Program-made: the position numbers and the translations under genes | The notes under the pieces: generated by a model | What the model saw: only the letters and a program-made list of their open reading frames with translations | Told to the model about the DNA's origin: nothing | The model's database searches: none | From: Liolophura sinensis | Lineage: Eukaryota; Mollusca; Polyplacophora; Chitonida; Chitonidae | Direction of reading: 5' to 3' | Assembly (NCBI RefSeq): GCF_032854445.1 | Contig: NC_088296.1 | Location: 19,025,485-19,089,484 of the forward strand | DNA: 64,000 bases | In this document: one piece after another, positions 59,255-64,000 of the stretch | How the letters are laid out: each line of letters opens with the position of its first letter | Numbering within the stretch: the stretch's first letter is position 1

Positions 59255-60395
59255 TACCACTACTAGTTCAGCTCCACACATTTTCTAACTACGTACATGC
59301 AAAAAAAAAAAAGCTTTCACTTAGGCCTATGTTGCCTACATTTCACAAGCCGTCTCCTAATTACTCGATATCTCCCTTTAACAATAAAAGACTCTCACAC
59401 AGTGCTGACGGCCGTCGTATCAGTGAACTATACCTGAATACAGGATAAAACACCTACTTATTCTTAAAAAAAATAGGTAAATAATCAATCTGATTTCGAT
59501 TCTAACACTTCAATGAAAACTAAAGACAGCTTGTCATTTGCTATCACATTAGTGTTGGTTATTTGTTTTAGACCCGTTTGTAAATTGGTCGTCTGTTTAA
59601 GGCTGAATTCTGACGTAGTGGTATCGAGATGTCGGTGTTGGCCAACCAGTGTTAAAAGATGGAGGGTTCACTGTTTGTTGTTTACGATATTTAGTTACCC
59701 CCATCCCCCCTCCCCCGAAAAAAGGTGACCTTAGAATCATTTGACAAACCGATGATCAATACAGTCAGCAGCGTTAAACTGAGTTTAAACAGATTTTATC
59801 TGTTTAAGTGTAAGACCCGACTGCTCCCACCACCATCACCACCCCGCTCCCCCACAAAAGAAACTGTAAGAATAGTTTTACAAGTATTAGTTAACACAGC
59901 CGCCTCCGTTGCTCATTTGGTTAGCATGGTAGCGTAGCGTAATGACCCAGGAGCCTCTCACCAATGCGGTCTCTGTGAGGTCAAGTCCAGCTCATACTGG
60001 CGTCCTCTCCGGCCGTACGTGGGAAGGTCTGAGAGCAACCTGCAGATGGTCATGGGTTTCCCCCAGGCTTTGCTCGGTTTCTTCCCACCATAATGCTGGC
60101 GGCCGTCGTATAAGTGAAATATTCGTGAGTACGGCGTAAATAAATAAATATATAAATATTGGTTTACAAACACAGTATGTATTTTATTTTTCAAAAAGTG
60201 CTGAGTGTCAGTCAATCAATTTAATTTTGATTATAAAAACATATAATACACGAAATGATACTCACCATAAGGTGGCCGGGTGTACTGCCCTCTCCTTTGG
60301 TATAATGACTCCCTTCTCTGCCAGGTTGTAGACACTGATACGAAAGTCCCACACAGTGCCACCGTTAGTGGTACCAGAAACACGCTAAGGCGCAT
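52025..60395 (-). CDS. Giant galaxin-like secreted dicysteine-repeat protein (2073 aa)
   Basis: Coding exons: 60395-60266 (130 nt) and 58116-52025 (6092 nt), joined in phase 1 (G plus GT gives Gly). Seen: a signal peptide (MRLSVFLVPLTVALCGTFVS), a short basic segment with two Arg-Arg sites (QRRESLYQRRGQ), then about 2000 residues of paired cysteines. About 37 units of 51 aa each hold four CC pairs, with spacing 13/11/13/14: CCHGQKYY.., CCGQKVVPKGN, CCHGKSYDPKVEK, CCGKEVINLGKGEE. The last two units and the N-terminal part are diverged. Known: galaxins, described from coral skeleton matrix and with relatives in other animals, have such CC pairs and are secreted; coral galaxin is only about 340 aa. 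Inferred: an extracellular, highly disulphide-linked, Lys-rich structural protein, perhaps of shell, byssus, mucus or epithelium. The precise role is unknown. Confidence 0.85.
52280..57900 (-). repeat. 153-bp coding tandem repeat
   Basis: About 37 units of 153 bp. Phrases such as ttcttcacccttccctaagt, gacctctttcccgcagcact and tctccacttttggatcgtac (as written on the + strand) recur every 153 bp, mostly with single-base changes. Units around 54530-54720 are the most divergent and split the array into two more uniform halves. Confidence 0.95.
58320..58390 (-). repeat. Dispersed repeat X, possible fragment
   Basis: gagagtaacactcatagcat and nearby bases are similar to 42205-42230; too short to be sure. 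Confidence 0.25.
58440..58588 (+). mobile_element. SINE family A, 5'-truncated
   Basis: cgtgggaaggtcttcagcaa, gcggatggtcgtgggtttct, tail cttgagcacggcgtaacaca and (AAAT)n. Confidence 0.85.
58868..58935 (+). mobile_element. Third SINE family (C), tail fragment
   Basis: gcgatatggccgaaatgttg, ccaacgtgacattaagccat, then (TTCAT)n. Related to, but distinct from, the tails of A and B. Confidence 0.5.
59038..59190 (+). mobile_element. SINE family A, 5'-truncated
   Basis: gggagcctctcacaaaagcg, cttcctctccggtgtacgtg, gctggccgccgccaaataag, ttcttgattacggcgtaaaa; directly followed by the (TA)n tract. Confidence 0.85.
59190..59251. repeat. (TA)n microsatellite at a SINE end
   Basis: About 31 TA units beginning exactly after the SINE tail, where the usual (AAAT)n is absent. 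Confidence 0.93.
59400..59456 (+). mobile_element. SINE family A tail fragment
   Basis: gtgctgacggccgtcgtatc, then cctgaatacaggataaaaca. Confidence 0.6.
59900..60150 (+). mobile_element. SINE family A, full length
   Basis: Head gccgcctccgttgctcattt, gcgtaatgacccaggagcct, box B-side gtgaggtcaagtccagctca, tail gagtacggcgtaaataaata. In intron 2 of the galaxin-like gene, antisense to it. Confidence 0.9.
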
Positions 60396-60414
60396 TCTGG
60401 ACTTGCACCTATAC
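60266..60414 (-). CDS. Galaxin-like gene, signal-peptide exon
   Basis: Acceptor gctttctatttcag ends at 60415; 19 nt of 5' UTR, ATG at 60395, 43 codons plus G, then the donor G|GTGAGT after 60266. Phase 1 exactly complements the big exon. The hydrophobic N-terminus makes the joined protein secreted. Confidence 0.82.
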
Positions 60415-60461
60415 CTGAAATAGAAAGCACAAAAACAACTGCTAATTTATAATTTCTTTTT

Positions 60462-60492
<31 letters not shown>

Positions 60493-61088
60493 TTGGTAGG
60501 TACTTTAAGCCGTGTACAGTCTTATTAAAGAGACTATACCGCAAATGTTTGGCAAGAAAATCTTTATGTGTTAATGAAATCAAAATTTCTGTATTTATCA
60601 ACAGTAGCAAGAAACTTACCTGTGCTATTTACAGTGCTACAGTGACTAAAAAGTTGGATAAAATGTAAGCATAAATGTCTCATAAATTTTGGGAACTTCA
60701 TCACCGATTTTGAACGTTAACAAGTGCACGGAGAAGGCTGATATTTTGTGAAAGGTAACCATCTGGGCTATTAAATATAATAGCAGAAATTTTACTGCAC
60801 TCATGCAGGTCGATTTTTCAACTAAAGTTTCCGGAATAGTCTCTTTTAATCATACATGATATTGGGAAGTGGTGGCCAGAACTGTGAGTTGGACACTTTA
60901 CTTTCTATCGAGAATATTTAAACTGATACGATAACAGCCAGAACGATGATGGGAGGAAGCCAACAGAGAATGCCGAGGGAATCCTCGCTGTCATCTCATG
61001 CTTAAACTCGATGTTGCTCGCATGTATAAATATTAAGATATGAATGTGGAAAAAAGTCAGTAGCATTCCATGTTTATACAAAACTAGA

Positions 61089-61333
61089 TTTATTTATTTA
61101 TTTGGTGTTGTACGCCTTACTCAAGAATATTTCACTTATACGACGGCGGCCAGCATTATGGTGGGAGGAAACCGGGCGGAGCCCGGGGGAAACCCACGAC
61201 CATCCGCAGGTTGCTGACAGGTCTTCCCACGTACGGCTGGAGAGGAAGCCAGTATGAGCTAGACTTGAACTCACAGCGACCGCATTGGTGAGAGACTCGT
61301 GGGTCATTACTCTGCGCTAGCGTGCTAACCGAC
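61089..61333 (-). mobile_element. SINE family A, nearly full length with target duplication
   Basis: Tail (ATTT)n and ttggtgttgtacgccttact at left; box A-side ctctgcgctagcgtgctaac at right, where the first few head bases are missing. A perfect 12-bp duplication tacaaaactaga at 61077-61088 and 61334-61345. Confidence 0.93.
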
Positions 61334-61854
61334 TACAAAACTAGACCTACTTGACCCAGGCCTTTGGATAGTGATTTGATGTTGGGATGGAGGGAAATAC
61401 AATACTTCATTAACGTGCAGTATTTTGCAAGCATTTACTTAGGACAGGTTTGCGAAATATGGACAGTATGCTTTTGTTAGTTATCTCCTAACAAACTAAA
61501 GCCAGTGTGTTAAATCCCAAATGGTTCAATAAAGTGTAAGAAGAAACTGAATAAGAACACAAACTTAAACGCATTGATTAGTATAAAATGACCTATATTG
61601 CGTGCGAAAAGAAAGTGTAAAACAAAGGCATACCTTTGTTAAATACATTTTGTCAAACCTAAAATAGATAATTTAAGCTTAAATTGCTTAACTATAGCAA
61701 AAAACTCGTGTAACAAATGTACAGTTAAATAAATCGGTTAAGCGTTTGAAGGTTTCATACGGTATCTTCCTGCCCTATATCATACAAATCACCATAACAT
61801 TGCAATAGTTAAAAAACAAACACAACCATTTAATAAGTTTTAAGAAATCCTCTA

Positions 61855-62245
61855 AGTTTAAAATGGCTATCTAACGTAATGAATCCCGTAAAACAAATGA
61901 AATCCGTTAAATTAAAAATGGCTAACAAACACAATGAATACCGTAATACAAGTGAAATCTGCTAAATTTAAAATGGCAAACTAACGTAATGAATACCGTA
62001 ATAGAAATGAAATCTGATAAATTTAAAATGACTAACTAACGTAATGAATACCGTAATACAAATGAAATCTGATAAATTTAAAATGGCAAACTAACGTAAT
62101 GAATACCGTAAAACAAATGGAATTCATTAAATTTAAAATGGCTAACAAACGCAGTGAATACCGTAATACAAATGAAATCTGCTAAATTTAAAATGGCTAA
62201 CGTCCTGAATACCGTAAAACAAATGAAATCCTTTAAATTTAAAAT
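61855..62245. repeat. 55-bp minisatellite
   Basis: About seven units; gaataccgtaatacaaatga recurs at 61936, 61991, 62046 and 62101, exactly 55 bp apart, with taaatttaaaatggctaact between. Confidence 0.9.
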
Positions 62246-62311
62246 TGTGTACAACAGCATACAAAAGGGACATAACACCAAAACATAGCTCTATTCAATA
62301 TAGATTAGTAT

Positions 62312-62362
62312 ATTTATTTATTAAGTTGATTGAAGACTTACGCTGTACTCAAGAATATTCGA
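62312..62362 (-). mobile_element. SINE family A tail fragment
   Basis: tatttatttattaagttgat, then acgctgtactcaagaatatt. Confidence 0.6.
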
Positions 62363-62762
62363 TTAGTATATAACATAAGCATATTTATGCATAATTATGT
62401 ATGTAAATGCCTATAGTTTAAGTTAAACTTTAAGTATGAAATGGCTAAGCACGAGAAGAGAGCGTATACCTTAACATTATACTTCTTAGATATTAGTTAA
62501 CAAATTATTATATTCCCATTTAAATTTGAAATGATTTACGATAGCATACACATATACCATATAAGCTAATAACACAATTTGTCAAATGTATTTTAACAAA
62601 GTTAAATGATTAACTCAGGACGAATAAAAATATAGCTAAGACACCGCTTGAAAAACGACCTGCATTTAAAAGCTTAATTATCATTTAACAAGTTGAATAG
62701 GTAGGCCTACTTTTAATTTAAAATTATTACCTTTGAAGAAAACGAGAACCTGTCTGACATAC

Positions 62763-62828
62763 CTTGTTTGGGAGAAGTCTTCAGCTTGGCTTATTGATCT
62801 ACAGAGCTGACAGATTCATTGATGTGTG
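62763..62828 (-). other. Galaxin-like gene, probable non-coding first exon
   Basis: Ends CAAACAAG|GTATGT at 62763/62762, a strong donor, about 90 nt downstream of a TATA box. The start is estimated from the TATA distance. It would splice over 2.35 kb to the acceptor at 60415. Confidence 0.5.
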
Positions 62829-62852
62829 TCCAAACATCTCAGCATCCCGAGA

Positions 62853-62859
62853 TTTTATA
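62853..62859 (-). promoter_or_regulatory. TATA box of the galaxin-like gene
   Basis: TATAAAA on the - strand (acactgtataaaatctcggg). It lies about 30 nt before the presumed exon start and is correctly oriented. Inferred promoter; not proven. Confidence 0.5.
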
Positions 62860-62869
62860 CAGTGTTGAA

Positions 62870-64000
62870 CCTACACAAATTTATTTATGGAAACTGTTTA
62901 ACAGGATATAAATTATTGGACTCACCCCAAAAACGCCAACGTCTCGTCGTCGGTTGGAGAATAAAGGAAACTTACGTTAATTACAAAATTTTACCTTGAT
63001 TATTCACCTATACACGTTTTGTTCTAACTGACTAGGAAAATAGATATTACCGGAGTCGGCGCGGCTCTTCGATGGCGTCTTGAAGACTGACATACTCTAT
63101 ACCACAAAATTAACCGCGAAGAGTTAAGTGGCAGGGGTTCAAGTTGCATCGTGTCGTGATGTGTAGCTCCCGGAAAAAGATAACATATCCTAGACACACC
63201 CATGTAATGAGGTACACAGATACTTTGCGTGTTGTCAGTCAAAGTATTTGTATTTACAACCTTGTCCCATTGTATTTGTGACTTGAGCATGTCATCCCCC
63301 CCCCCTCCAACAAAAAACAAACAAAAACAACAAAAAAGTGATGCACCTATGAACTAATAAATGTGCCTAGGTTAAGTATATTGACAGCAACGCGATATTA
63401 TAGTGTCATTCCCCCAAACGACTATACATGAATGTGAGACCCTTGAGGGCTAAACATCATACGGATTGACCATACAACAACGGTCTATAATATAAAAAGG
63501 CTCCGTGTTCTAGTGCAACAATGCTCTTACTGTGCACTGCCTAAAAGCGTTTTGTGAGCACGCGTGCGGTGAAAAGGAAAATACGACAAAGCATTTGACC
63601 ACATTGGTGAACGTTAGAAGTGGCCTTACACGGATAAGCCACTGGTCAAGGATAAAGCGTCTTTGGTTAATTTTCTGTGTTAACTCTCGTGACTTTGCCG
63701 CAACTGTTCCTCGATAAGCAAGCGGTTGAATGCATATATTAGCATATGAAAGACTGTAGCATATTCTGACCCAGTGGTATCTCTGAATATTCTTTTTAAT
63801 GATAAGGTACTAGAGAAATCGACTTGTCTGTTTTTGTTTGTTTCTTTTTTATTTATTTTTTTTTTTTTGTTTTTGTTTTTTCTTTGAGGGGGGGGGGGTG
63901 TCTTCAAGGATACCTGTGAAACTCGTAGAATTAAAATTGTATACCTATAAATATGGAGGAAAAAAGAGTAAATTCCAACACGGAAAAAATATGTAAGTAA
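62870..64000. other. Upstream region of the galaxin-like gene, no other gene recognised
   Basis: Short frames only; homopolymer runs (C and T) at 63297-63306 and 63844-63897. Confidence 0.5.

Larger units (their letters stand above)
58117..60265 (-). other. Galaxin-like gene intron 2, SINE-rich
   Basis: 2.15 kb holding four family A copies or fragments, one third-family tail and a (TA)n tract; no further coding sequence. Confidence 0.7.
60415..62762 (-). other. Galaxin-like gene intron 1
   Basis: 2.35 kb, containing a SINE, a 55-bp minisatellite and a poly-T stretch (60467-60494). No coding exon found. Confidence 0.5.

Overview
The window is animal nuclear DNA, most likely from a mollusc or another lophotrochozoan. 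The evidence for a eukaryote is split coding regions with GT..AG boundaries, many tRNA-headed SINEs, decayed LINE and Tc1 copies, minisatellites and (TA)n tracts. The mollusc placement is an inference from two things: SINE tails ending in TTGAGTACGGCGTAAAACACC-type sequence, and a galaxin-like secreted protein. I see no bacterial operon, rRNA gene, CRISPR array or functional tRNA gene.

Two genes can be assembled almost completely. (1) On the + strand, 2770-13262 encodes a TRIM-family E3 ligase (RING, B-box 1, B-box 2, coiled coil, PRY-SPRY; 558 codons in six coding exons). Its central exons are 96, 231 and 23 nt, the pattern known from vertebrate TRIM genes, and include a 23-nt microexon. Its last intron (5.6 kb) is filled with a 42-bp minisatellite, an 80-bp minisatellite and a LINE fragment. 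(2) On the - strand, 62.86 kb down to 52.03 kb holds a galaxin-like gene: TATA box, non-coding first exon, signal-peptide exon, then one 6.1-kb exon with about 37 near-identical 51-residue units of paired cysteines (2073 aa in all). It is the most striking object in the window and is probably a secreted, disulphide-rich matrix protein.

Between them (14-52 kb) is repeat-rich DNA in which I find a series of small - strand exons with good splice signals and matching phases. One set (48.4-40.9 kb) gives 21-, 57- and 54-nt linker exons leading to a PAN/apple-like exon. A second set (34.5-23.6 kb) gives C-type-lectin-like exons followed by a 33-nt Pro/Thr linker exon. They are either parts of one mosaic secreted-protein gene or of two related genes. 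A + strand signal-peptide exon at 18490-18568 starts another gene whose remaining exons I cannot identify.

Mobile DNA: about 18 copies or pieces of SINE family A, five of family B and one fragment of a third family. All three share a related 3' domain, and three full-length copies have perfect 12-bp target duplications apart from one further clear case in an intron (four in total). There is a decayed Tc1-like element with inverted ends (35.4-36.8 kb), two LINE 3' fragments (8.25-9.77 kb and 38.8-39.4 kb), another retroelement-like coding remnant (41.7-43.3 kb), and several unclassified dispersed repeats.

All gene models are from reading the sequence only. Exon boundaries are inferred from splice consensus, reading phase and family knowledge; none has been tested with transcripts.
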